The position numbers were made by a program, and so were the translations under genes. Below, one piece after another: positions 40,668 through 47,088 of a DNA stretch of 47,088 bases. How positions within the stretch are numbered: position 1 is the first letter of the stretch; each line of letters opens with the position of its first letter. Origin of the DNA: Streptomyces plumbidurans (GTDB taxonomy: Bacteria > Actinomycetota > Actinomycetes > Streptomycetales > Streptomycetaceae); NCBI RefSeq assembly GCF_019857225.1, contig NZ_JAFJSY010000055.1, positions 1 through 47,088 on the forward strand. Direction: 5' to 3'. The notes beneath the pieces are model-generated. The model was not told where the DNA came from. It was given only the letters and a program-made list of their open reading frames with translations, and did no database searches.

Positions 40668-40927
40668 TTCGACGCACCGTCCTTCTGCGAGGCGCGCCCG
40701 CGCTGGTCGTACTGCCACAGCCGGTACGCGGCCATCGTCAGTACCGTGGAGATCAGCACCCAGGCCATCTGGTACCAGTAGAAGAACGGGATGCCGATGA
40801 ACTCCGGGCCGGTCTTGGCGTAGGAGCCGACCCAGAGCATCGCGACGAACGGCGCGATCAGGCAGAGGGCGATGACCACGCGGACGGGTGTCACCGTCGG
40901 CGGTCTGACTTCGGGCACTTCGGACAT
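40664..40927 (-). CDS. DUF3311 small membrane protein, symporter partner
   Basis: 87-residue protein with two transmembrane helices (VRVVIALCLIAPFVAMLWVG and FFYWYQMAWVLISTVLTMAAY) and a Lys/Asp/Ser tail. DUF3311 proteins are habitually encoded just upstream of SSS symporters, as here, and may be accessory subunits. ATG 40927 (MSEVPEVRPP) is chosen; an earlier in-frame start lies nine codons upstream. First gene of a two-gene operon. Confidence 0.87.
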   Translation of the reverse strand: MSEVPEVRPPTVTPVRVVIALCLIAPFVAMLWVGSYAKTGPEFIGIPFFYWYQMAWVLISTVLTMAAYRLWQYDQRGRASQKDGASK

Positions 40928-40948
40928 ACGGCGGCTCCGTCCCCTCAC

Positions 40949-40962
40949 GATCACCTGTGATC
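40949..40962. promoter_or_regulatory. Palindromic candidate operator of DUF3311-symporter operon
   Basis: GATCACCTGTGATC is a perfect 14-bp palindrome (GATCAC-CT-GTGATC), 22 bp upstream of the DUF3311 start. A further GATCAC-like half-site is nearby. It is well placed to bind a dimeric regulator. The rest of the 183-bp gap to dasR shows no gene. Confidence 0.45.
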
Positions 40963-41110
40963 ACGCGTGTAATGCGCAGGCAATCTAGGTCACCCTGTTA
41001 CGAGAACGGAAGACCTCGTCCGCATATCGGTATGTCGATTGAGTGAAGGCCGCGTCTCGGCGGGACAACGGTGTCGGCGACGGCGTACGGAGGGGTGCGC
41101 CGGAGGGGTC

Positions 41111-41875
41111 TCAGTCCTGCGGGCGCTTGAGCCGTGCCACGAACTTGTAGCGGTCTCCGCGGTACACGGAGCGCACCCACTCCACCGGCTGGCCGTCCCG
41201 GTCCAGCGAGTGACGGGAGAGCATCAGCATCGGCAGGCCCACGTCGGTGCTGAGCAGTCCGGCCTCGCGCGGGGTGGCCAGCGAGGTCTCGATGGTCTCC
41301 TCGGCCTCGGCGAGATGGACGTCGTAGACCTCGGCGAGGGCGGTGTACAGAGAGGTGTACTTGGCCAGCGAGCGGCGCAGGGCGGGGAAGCGCTTGGCGC
41401 TGAGGTGGGTCGTCTCGATGGCCATCGGCTCGGCGTTGGCCATGCGCAGCCGCTCGATCCGCAGCACCCGGCCGCCGGCCGTGATGTCGAGGAGCTCGGC
41501 GAGCCGGTCGTCCGCGGTGATGTAGCCGATGTCCAGCAGCTGCGAGGTCGGCTCCAGGCCCTGGGCGCGCATGTCCTCGGTGTACGAGGTGAGTTGGAGG
41601 GCCTGCGAGACCTTGGGCTTGGCGACGAAGGTGCCCTTGCCCTGGATCCGCTCCAGCCGGCCCTCGACGACCAGCTCCTGCAGGGCCTGGCGCACCGTCG
41701 TGCGGGAGGTGTCGAACTCGGCGGCGAGGGTGCGCTCGGGCGGTACCGGGGTGCCGGGGGACTGGGTCTCCGTCATGTCGAGCAGATGCTTCTTCAGGCG
41801 GTAGTACTTGGGCACGCGCGCGGTACGGACACTCGCCCCACCCTCGTTCTCCGCACTGCTGACCTCGGTGCTCAT
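41111..41875 (-). CDS. dasR: GntR/HutC-family global regulator DasR
   Basis: 254-residue regulator, the exact length known for DasR. The winged helix-turn-helix (about 25-90) includes VPPERTLAAEFDTSRTTVRQALQELVVEGRL and GKGTFVAKP. The UTRA effector domain (about 100-245) includes VLRIERLRMANAEPMAIETTHL and VEWVRSVYRGDRYKF. DasR senses GlcN-6-P/GlcNAc-6-P and controls chitin/GlcNAc uptake, development and antibiotic genes in Streptomyces (established). It is divergent from dasA, with dre sites in between, one of them 67 bp from its own start. Confidence 0.96.
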   Translation of the reverse strand: MSTEVSSAENEGGASVRTARVPKYYRLKKHLLDMTETQSPGTPVPPERTLAAEFDTSRTTVRQALQELVVEGRLERIQGKGTFVAKPKVSQALQLTSYTEDMRAQGLEPTSQLLDIGYITADDRLAELLDITAGGRVLRIERLRMANAEPMAIETTHLSAKRFPALRRSLAKYTSLYTALAEVYDVHLAEAEETIETSLATPREAGLLSTDVGLPMLMLSRHSLDRDGQPVEWVRSVYRGDRYKFVARLKRPQD

Positions 41876-41941
41876 GCTCTGCCTTCCCGGCTCCGGATGC
41901 GGGCCACTTCGTGATCCCTTCTGTATACCGGCGCCGTCTCT

Positions 41942-41957
41942 TTTGGTCTAGTCCACA
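41942..41957. promoter_or_regulatory. dre: dre site (DasR-binding), dasR-proximal
   Basis: TTTGGTCTAGTCCACA contains the palindromic core TGGTCTAGTCCA, very close to the DasR consensus ACTGGTCTAGACCACT. 67 bp upstream of dasR. Confidence 0.85.
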
Positions 41958-41962
41958 GGCCA

Positions 41963-41978
41963 AATGGTCTAGCGGAAG
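41963..41978. promoter_or_regulatory. dre-like half site
   Basis: AATGGTCTAGCGGAAG keeps the left half TGGTCTA of a dre site, but its right half is degenerate. It starts 6 bp after the dasR-proximal site; possible cooperative contact. Confidence 0.5.
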
Positions 41979-42075
41979 AGAGTACTCCGGGGCCGCGGTT
42001 TTCGCTGGCTTGTTACTTAAAGGTCCTTGCATATGTAGGTCGCATAACGGCTGGTCAGGGCCGTTTCGAGCACCC

Positions 42076-42104
42076 TTGACAGGCCCTCTGGTCTGGTCCA
42101 AGCT
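42076..42104 (+). promoter_or_regulatory. Candidate dasA promoter
   Basis: TTGACA at 42076-42081 is a consensus -35. A 17-bp spacer leads to a weak CAAGCT at 42099-42104. A dre-like site lies inside the spacer and another just downstream, so DasR would block it directly. Confidence 0.55.
42087..42102. promoter_or_regulatory. dre: dre site within dasA promoter
   Basis: TCTGGTCTGGTCCAAG: core TGGTCTGGTCCA, one central deviation from TGGTCTAGACCA-type sites. It lies between the -35 and -10 of dasA. Confidence 0.75.
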
Positions 42105-42110
42105 CCCCCT

Positions 42111-42126
42111 ACTGGTCTACACCATT
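42111..42126. promoter_or_regulatory. dre: dre site, dasA-proximal
   Basis: ACTGGTCTACACCATT, a strong dre match, 54 bp upstream of the dasA start and downstream of the predicted promoter, as expected for a roadblock or competition repressor site. Confidence 0.9.
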
Positions 42127-42180
42127 GGTTCAGGTCCCGGCCTGGGGGCGGGAGGTGTGGGCATCCCTGAGGAGGGTGGC

Positions 42181-43464
42181 GTGAAGCGCAAGCTCATAGC
42201 CGCGATCGGTATCGCGGGCATGATGGTCTCCATCGCGGCGTGCGGGGACAACAACGACAAGGGTTCTTCCAACAGCGGCGCGGACGCCAAGGAACTGACC
42301 GTCTGGCTCACCGTGGACGCCCAGAACAACTGGCCGGACCTGGTGAAGGCCGCGGACGCCGCGGTGAAGAAGAAGCACCCCGGCATCAAGATCAACCACG
42401 AGTACTACGGCTGGCCGGACAAGAACACCAAGCTCGACGCGGTCCTCGCCACCGACAAGGCCCCCGACGTGGTCGAGATGGGCAACACCGAGATGCTGAG
42501 CTACATGGTCAAGGGCGCCTTCGCACCCGTCGACCCGGCGAAGTTCAGCAACTCCTCCGCCTGGCTGGACGGCCTCAAGGCCTCGGTCACCTACGACGGC
42601 AAGACCTACGGCGTCCCCTACTACGCCGGTGGCCGCGTCGCCAACTGGCGCAAGGACGTCTTCGCCTCGGTCGGCGTGAAGACCCCGCCGAAGACGTACG
42701 CCGAGCTGACCTCCGCCCTCGACAAGGTGCAGAAGAAGGAGGGGAACAAGTTCTCCGCCTGGTACCAGCCCACCCGTGACTGGTACGCGGCCATGTCCTT
42801 CGTCTACGACGCCGGCGGCTCCATCGCCAAGGAGGACGGCGGCCAGTGGAAGGCCAACCTCTCCTCGCCGGAGTCGATCAAGGGCCTGACCGCGTTCAAG
42901 AACGTCGTCGACAAGTACATGCACGGCGACAAGACCAAGGACGAGTCCGACCGTTACATCGTCTACGGCCAGGGCAAGTCCGGCATGATCTTCGGTGCCG
43001 CCTGGGAGGGCGCGACCTCCGCGGACCCGAAGAACGACAAGACCGGCAAGCTCAAGAACAACCTCGAGAACTTCGTGATGCCGGGTCCGTCCGGCAAGAA
43101 CATGCCCGTCTTCCTGGGCGGTTCGGACCTCGCGGTACCGGTCAAGTCCAAGGCGCAGGCCGTGGCCGCCGAGTGGATCAACGCCTTCACCGGCCCCTCC
43201 GGCCAGAAGGGCCTGATGGCCAAGGGCAACCTGCCCAACAACAAGACGGACCTCGCGACCCTGAAGAACGACCCGGCCACCGCGGTCCCGGCCACCGCCG
43301 CCGAGTCCAACTGGTTCGTCCCGATGGCCCCCGGCTGGGGTCAGGTCGAAAAGGCCCAGGTCCTGCAGACGATGCTGCAGAACATCGGCACCGGAAAGAA
43401 GTCGGTCCAGGACGCCGCCAAGGAGGCGGACACCGCGATCGACAAGGTCATCAACACCAAGTGA
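42181..43464 (+). CDS. dasA: Chitooligosaccharide ABC transporter binding lipoprotein DasA
   Basis: 427-residue extracellular solute-binding lipoprotein (family 1). The signal peptide ends at lipobox IAAC (about 18-21). The fold shows LTVWLTVDAQNNWPDLVKAAD near the N-terminus, KAPDVVEMGNTE and YGVPYYAGGR, typical of sugar-binding members. DasA binds chitobiose and longer GlcNAc oligomers in Streptomyces (established). GTG 42181 is preceded by GAGGAGGG. It is separated from dasB by a strong intergenic hairpin, so dasA may be expressed above dasBC. Confidence 0.95.
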   Translation: MKRKLIAAIGIAGMMVSIAACGDNNDKGSSNSGADAKELTVWLTVDAQNNWPDLVKAADAAVKKKHPGIKINHEYYGWPDKNTKLDAVLATDKAPDVVEMGNTEMLSYMVKGAFAPVDPAKFSNSSAWLDGLKASVTYDGKTYGVPYYAGGRVANWRKDVFASVGVKTPPKTYAELTSALDKVQKKEGNKFSAWYQPTRDWYAAMSFVYDAGGSIAKEDGGQWKANLSSPESIKGLTAFKNVVDKYMHGDKTKDESDRYIVYGQGKSGMIFGAAWEGATSADPKNDKTGKLKNNLENFVMPGPSGKNMPVFLGGSDLAVPVKSKAQAVAAEWINAFTGPSGQKGLMAKGNLPNNKTDLATLKNDPATAVPATAAESNWFVPMAPGWGQVEKAQVLQTMLQNIGTGKKSVQDAAKEADTAIDKVINTK

Positions 43465-43470
43465 CCTCGC

Positions 43471-43510
43471 AGCAGGGCCCGTTCGGCCGCACCGGCCGGG
43501 GGGCCCTGCT
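43471..43510 (+). terminator. Intergenic hairpin between dasA and dasB
   Basis: Perfect 10-bp inverted repeat AGCAGGGCCC/GGGCCCTGCT enclosing an inner CGGCCG-CA-CCGGCCG stem. It sits 7 bp after the dasA stop and probably acts as a partial terminator or mRNA 3' stabiliser within the operon. Confidence 0.72.
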
Positions 43511-43511
43511 T

Positions 43512-43529
43512 CCCGTACGACCGTACGGG
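43512..43529 (+). repeat. Second palindrome between dasA and dasB
   Basis: CCCGTAC-GACC-GTACGGG, perfect 7-bp arms, directly after the first hairpin. It may extend the attenuating or stabilising structure. Confidence 0.6.
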
Positions 43530-43571
43530 CTTCGCTTTCGTACGACCTGAGGTACCGCTGAGGAGCGCGCG

Positions 43572-44561
43572 ATGAGTGCCGCAGACACGACCACCCCTGC
43601 CAAGGTGCCGCCACCGCGGCAGGCGCCGCCGACTCCGCGGGTGGCCAAGAGCCCACGCAGAGGCAGGACTTCCGGCGGCGCGGCCACCCCGTGGCTGCTG
43701 CTCGCCCCCTGCCTGCTGATCCTCGCCCTGGTGATGGCCTATCCGCTGTACCGACTGGTCACGCTGTCCTTCCAGTCGTTCGGCCAGTCCCAGCTGTGGG
43801 GCTTCAAGCCCGCCGAGTGGGTGGGCTTCGACAACTTCTCCAAGGTCCTCGGCGACAGCGAGTTCTGGACCGTGGTCGTACGGACCATCGTCTTCGCGGC
43901 CGGCTGCGTGATCCTCACGATGGTGTCCGGCATGCTCGTGGCCCTGCTGCTGCAGAAAGTCTCCGGCTGGGTGAAGACGATGATCAACATCGTGCTGATC
44001 GCCAGCTGGGGCATGCCGGTCATCGTGGCCACGACCGTCTTCAAGTGGCTCTTCGACTCCGACTACGGCGTCCTCAACGCCCTGATGAGCAAGCTCCCCG
44101 GCGTCGACATGATCGGCCACAACTGGTTCGCGAGCGGGCCGCAGGGCCTGGCCGTGATCATGCTGCTCGTGGTGTGGGGCGCCGTACCCTTCGTCGTCAT
44201 CACCCTCAGCGCCGGTCTCACCCAGGTCCCCAAGGAGCTGGAGGAGGCGGCCCGGCTCGACGGCGCGGGCGCGGTCGGCGTCTTCCGCTATGTCACCCTG
44301 CCGATCCTCAAGCCGATCATCGTGATGCTCACGACCCTGTCGGTGATCTGGGACATGGGTGTCTTCCCGCAGGTCTTCGTGATGCGCGGCGGCCACCCCG
44401 AGGCCGAGTTCCAGATCCTCAACACCTATTCCTACGACCGCGCGTTCGTGGTCAACGACTACGCGCAGGGCTCGGCGATCGCCCTGCTGACCGTACTGCT
44501 GCTGCTCGGTGTCGTCGCCGTCTACATGCGTCAGATGCTGAAGATCGGAGAGGTCGAATGA
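43572..44561 (+). CDS. dasB: ABC sugar permease DasB
   Basis: 329-residue MalF-type permease with a charged Pro-rich N-terminus (1-40) and about six transmembrane helices. The EAA loop is seen as LEEAARLDGAGAVGVFRYVTLPILKP. It pairs with DasC to import chitooligosaccharides delivered by DasA. ATG 43572 follows GAGGAGCG. No ATPase is encoded in the operon; in Streptomyces the shared ATPase MsiK, encoded elsewhere, energises such carriers (established). Overlaps dasC by 4 bp. Confidence 0.95.
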   Translation: MSAADTTTPAKVPPPRQAPPTPRVAKSPRRGRTSGGAATPWLLLAPCLLILALVMAYPLYRLVTLSFQSFGQSQLWGFKPAEWVGFDNFSKVLGDSEFWTVVVRTIVFAAGCVILTMVSGMLVALLLQKVSGWVKTMINIVLIASWGMPVIVATTVFKWLFDSDYGVLNALMSKLPGVDMIGHNWFASGPQGLAVIMLLVVWGAVPFVVITLSAGLTQVPKELEEAARLDGAGAVGVFRYVTLPILKPIIVMLTTLSVIWDMGVFPQVFVMRGGHPEAEFQILNTYSYDRAFVVNDYAQGSAIALLTVLLLLGVVAVYMRQMLKIGEVE

Positions 44562-45418
44562 CCAGCACGAGCGTCGCCGCCACGGGCGGCCGGGCCCGCC
44601 GCGGGAAGTCCAAGCTCGGCTGGAACGTGCTCGGCCTCCTCGTCTTCCTCGTCGCGGGCTTCCCGCTCTACTGGATGCTCGACACGGCCTTCAAGCCGGC
44701 CAAGGACGCCATCGACCCGGACCCGAGCCTGTTCCCCACCGGCTTCACGCTCGACAACTTCCGCCGGGCGCTGGACATCGCGGACTTCTGGGGCCCGGTC
44801 GGCCGCAGCCTCATCGTGGCGCTGTCGGTCGTCGTGATCGGCATGGTCGTCGGCGTGCTGGCGGCCCTCGCCATCTCCCGCTTCGCCTTCCGCGGCCGCA
44901 AGGTGGTCATCGTCGGCATCCTGGCGGTCCAGATGATCCCGTTGGTGGCCATGATCATCCCGATCTTCCTTCTGCTGAACGACCTTGAGCAGTACGACAA
45001 GCTCACCGGCCTGATCATCACGTATCTGACCTTCATCCTCCCCTTCACGGTGTGGACGCTGCGCGGTTTCATCGTCAACATCCCCCGGGAGCTGGAGGAG
45101 GCGGCGATGGTCGACGGCTGCAGTCGCACGGGCGCCTTCATCCGCGTGGTCTTCCCGCTGCTCGCCCCGGGCATGGTCGCCACCTCGGTCTACGGCTTCA
45201 TCCAGGCCTGGAACGAGTACATCTACGCCCTGATGCTGCTCAGCCAGAAGAACCAGACCGCGACCGTCTGGCTCGGCAACTTCACCACCAAGCACGGCAC
45301 CGAATACGCCCCGATGATGGCGGGAGCCACGATGATGGCCGTGCCGATCGTCGTGCTCTTCCTCCTCGTCCAGCGCAAGATGGCCGCGGGCCTGACCGCC
45401 GGCGCAGTGAAGGGATGA
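44558..45418 (+). CDS. dasC: ABC sugar permease DasC
   Basis: 286-residue MalG-type permease with six transmembrane helices. The EAA loop is LEEAAMVDGCSRTGAFIRVVFPLLAPG, and the family ending has YGFIQAWNEYIYALMLLSQKN. Partner of DasB. ATG 44558 overlaps the dasB stop (ATGA), preceded by GGAGAGG. The GH3 gene starts 9 bp after its stop. Confidence 0.95.
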   Translation: MTSTSVAATGGRARRGKSKLGWNVLGLLVFLVAGFPLYWMLDTAFKPAKDAIDPDPSLFPTGFTLDNFRRALDIADFWGPVGRSLIVALSVVVIGMVVGVLAALAISRFAFRGRKVVIVGILAVQMIPLVAMIIPIFLLLNDLEQYDKLTGLIITYLTFILPFTVWTLRGFIVNIPRELEEAAMVDGCSRTGAFIRVVFPLLAPGMVATSVYGFIQAWNEYIYALMLLSQKNQTATVWLGNFTTKHGTEYAPMMAGATMMAVPIVVLFLLVQRKMAAGLTAGAVKG

Positions 45419-45427
45419 CGCGACCTG

Positions 45428-46924
45428 ATGACACGGCCGACATTCGCCAGCGGCACCGACACCCTCACACGGGACGCGCTGACCATCCTCCAGCCCGGGT
45501 TCACCGGGACCTCCGTCCCCGACTGGGTGCTGCGCCGCCTCGGTGAGGGGCTCGCCTCCGTCGGCCTGTTCGGCCGCAACATCGACACCCCCGAGCAGGT
45601 GGCGGCCCTGACCGCGCAGCTGCGGGCCGAGCGCGACGACGTCCTGGTCGCCATCGACGAGGAGGGCGGGGACGTGACCCGCCTGGAGGTGCGCACAGGG
45701 TCCTCCTTCCCCGGCAACAACGCGCTGGGCGCCGTCGACGACGTGGAGCTGACCCGGGAGGTGGCCGCGGAACTCGGCCGCCGCCTGGCCGCCTGCGGAG
45801 TCAACCTCAACTGGGCCCCCTCCGCCGACGTGAACTCCAACCCGGAGAACCCCGTGATCGGCGTACGGGCCTTCGGCGCCGACACCGGCCTGGTCGCCCG
45901 GCACACCGCCGCCTACGTCACCGGCCTGCAGTCCGCCGGCGTGGCCGCCTGCACCAAGCACTTCCCGGGCCACGGCGACACGGCCGTCGACTCGCACGAC
46001 GCCATGCCGCGCATCGACGTGGACGCCTCCGTCCTCGCCGCCCGCGACCTCGAGCCGTTCCGCGCGGCCATCGCCGCGGGCAGCCGCGCCGTGATGAGCG
46101 CGCACATCCTGGTCCCCGCTCTCGACCCGGACCGCCCGGCGACCCTGTCGCCCCGGGCGCTGACGGAACTGCTGCGCGGCGAACTCGGCTACGACGGCCT
46201 CATCGTCACCGACGGCATCGAGATGAAGGCCGTCGCGAGCACCTACGGCATCGAGCGCGGCAGCGTCCTCGCCGTGGCCGCCGGCGCCGACGCGATCTGC
46301 GTGGGCGGCGGCCTGTCGGACGAGGGGACCGTCGAGCGCCTGCGCGACGCCCTGGTCTCGGCCGTGCGCGCCGGCGAACTGGCCGAGGAACGCCTGGCGG
46401 ACGCCGCGGAACGGGTCCGTGCCCTGGCCCGCTGGACCGCGGCGGCGGCGAAGACCGACCCGGACCGGGCTGTCGACGACGAGGTGGGCCTGCGCGCGGC
46501 CCGTCGCGCCGTGCGGCTGACCTCGACCGAGCCCTTCACCCCGCTCACCGAGCCGCCCTACGTCGCGGCCCTCACCCCGGTCGCCAACTTCGCCGTCGGC
46601 GACCAGACCCCCTGGGGCGTCGCCGCGGAGCTCTTCCGCCTCCTGCCCGGCACGGAGACGGGCAGCTTCAGCGGCGAGGACGCGGGGCGCGCCGCCCTGG
46701 CGGCGGCCGGAGCCCGCCGCATCGTGGCCGTGGTCCGCGACGAGCACCGCCACCCCTGGATGGCAAGCGCCCTCGACACCCTGCTCGCGGCCCGCCCCGA
46801 CACTGTCGTCGTCGAGATGGGCCTCGCGCAGGCCGCTCCCCGCGGCGCCCTCCACATCGCCACCCACGGCGCCGCCCGCGTCTGCGGCCGGGCGGCGGCG
46901 GAGGTCATCGCGGGAGCCCGCTGA
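45428..46924 (+). CDS. GH3 beta-N-acetylhexosaminidase (NagZ/NagA type)
   Basis: 498-residue cytoplasmic glycoside hydrolase family 3 enzyme. NagZ-subgroup markers are KHFPGHGDTAVDSHDAMP (about 177-194), with the flexible-loop Asp-x-His acid/base pair, and the nucleophile Asp in LIVTDGIEM (about 260). Residues 370-498 form the extra C-terminal domain found in Gram-positive members. It releases GlcNAc from imported chitooligosaccharides or muropeptide sugars; position after dasABC favours the first. No signal peptide. The last 100 bp of the gene are partly copied beyond its terminator. Confidence 0.93.
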   Translation: MTRPTFASGTDTLTRDALTILQPGFTGTSVPDWVLRRLGEGLASVGLFGRNIDTPEQVAALTAQLRAERDDVLVAIDEEGGDVTRLEVRTGSSFPGNNALGAVDDVELTREVAAELGRRLAACGVNLNWAPSADVNSNPENPVIGVRAFGADTGLVARHTAAYVTGLQSAGVAACTKHFPGHGDTAVDSHDAMPRIDVDASVLAARDLEPFRAAIAAGSRAVMSAHILVPALDPDRPATLSPRALTELLRGELGYDGLIVTDGIEMKAVASTYGIERGSVLAVAAGADAICVGGGLSDEGTVERLRDALVSAVRAGELAEERLADAAERVRALARWTAAAAKTDPDRAVDDEVGLRAARRAVRLTSTEPFTPLTEPPYVAALTPVANFAVGDQTPWGVAAELFRLLPGTETGSFSGEDAGRAALAAAGARRIVAVVRDEHRHPWMASALDTLLAARPDTVVVEMGLAQAAPRGALHIATHGAARVCGRAAAEVIAGAR

Positions 46925-46964
46925 ACCTCAACGCCTCCCGCGACGCCTTCGCGGGCGCAGACGG

Positions 46965-46997
46965 AAGGCGCCGGGCCCCACGAGGACCCGGCGCCTT
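46965..46997 (+). terminator. Terminator of the das operon
   Basis: Perfect 11-bp inverted repeat AAGGCGCCGGG/CCCGGCGCCTT with an 11-base loop, followed by CTTCG; 41 bp after the GH3 stop. Confidence 0.82.
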
Positions 46998-47030
46998 CTT
47001 CGTCTCGGGGCTTGCTTGGCGTAGGTGTGG

Positions 47031-47088
47031 GCGCAGGCCGCTCCCCGCGGCGCCCTCCACATCGCCACCCACGGCGCTGCCCGTGTCT
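47031..47088 (+). repeat. 58-bp near-copy of the GH3 gene 3' region
   Basis: 47031-47088 matches 46826-46883 inside the GH3 coding sequence at 56 of 58 positions (differences at two C/T sites), offset 205 bp. The match starts abruptly at GCGCAGGCCGCTCC and runs off the window end, so its full length is unknown. It lies beyond the terminator and has no start of its own here. Confidence 0.9.

Noticed and set aside
47031..47088. A second complete GH3 gene
   Set aside because: Only 58 bp of similarity is visible, beginning mid-gene after a terminator, and no upstream portion is present; it can only be reported as a partial repeat.

Overview
The window is high-GC actinobacterial DNA, almost certainly from a Streptomyces chromosome core. 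It has very strong third-position GC, frequent GTG starts, tight ATGA/GTGA overlaps, and a set of Streptomyces landmark loci: sigR-rsrA, hisN, rsgA-aroA, nrdAB and dasR-dasABC. From memory, unchecked, the order matches the S. coelicolor SCO519x-SCO5235 region. Nothing looks like a prophage, insertion sequence, CRISPR array or biosynthetic cluster.

Layout. 1-8.5 kb: three tandem AIM24-family genes (the first cut by the window edge), then leftward nudix hydrolase and DUF2342 genes, then rightward atypical SDR, moaE, a small membrane protein and a Lon-like PDZ protease, then a PPA1309-family gene. 8.6-14 kb: a large UPF0182 membrane protein, then a Sel1-repeat gene held between two identical initiator tRNA genes. 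14-17.4 kb: a leftward ABC importer operon (binding lipoprotein, permease, ATPase) behind a Fur/PerR-type regulator, with a 24-bp tandem repeat in between. 17.5-23.3 kb: CBS protein, HisN, TetR, SMR transporter, RsgA, AroA and an M50 peptidase. 23.3-26.1 kb: SRAP protein, alpha/beta hydrolase and the thiol-stress switch sigR-rsrA. A clear SigR-type promoter sits upstream of an extended start that adds exactly 55 residues. 26.2-30.6 kb: an intact HD-GYP protein coupled to a degenerate HD protein, a TPR protein and peptide deformylase. 30.6-38.5 kb: a GlxA/AraC regulator, small membrane and lipoprotein genes, a secreted S53 peptidase, and class Ia ribonucleotide reductase nrdAB behind a cobalamin riboswitch and two NrdR-type boxes spaced 31 bp. 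38.5-41 kb: GNAT, DUF3311 and a solute:sodium symporter. 41-47 kb: dasR, dasA, dasB, dasC and a GH3 beta-N-acetylhexosaminidase, with four dre-like sites between dasR and dasA.

How the parts work together. The right end is a chitin/GlcNAc module: DasR represses through dre sites, DasABC import chitooligosaccharides with a distant ATPase (none is encoded here), and the GH3 enzyme splits GlcNAc from the imported or recycled sugar. The centre holds stress and deoxynucleotide control: SigR/RsrA for thiol oxidation, deformylase (a known type of SigR target), and B12/NrdR control of nrdAB.

Most of the window is conserved housekeeping DNA. I did not find a convincing wholly new system. The best leads are: a 58-bp near-copy of the GH3 gene's 3' end beyond its terminator at the window edge; the Sel1 gene between twin initiator tRNAs; the octapeptide-repeat leader before the ABC operon; a NrdA apparently lacking the ATP-cone signature behind combined NrdR/B12 control; the intact/degenerate HD pair; and a 34-bp convergent gene overlap beside a protease locus.
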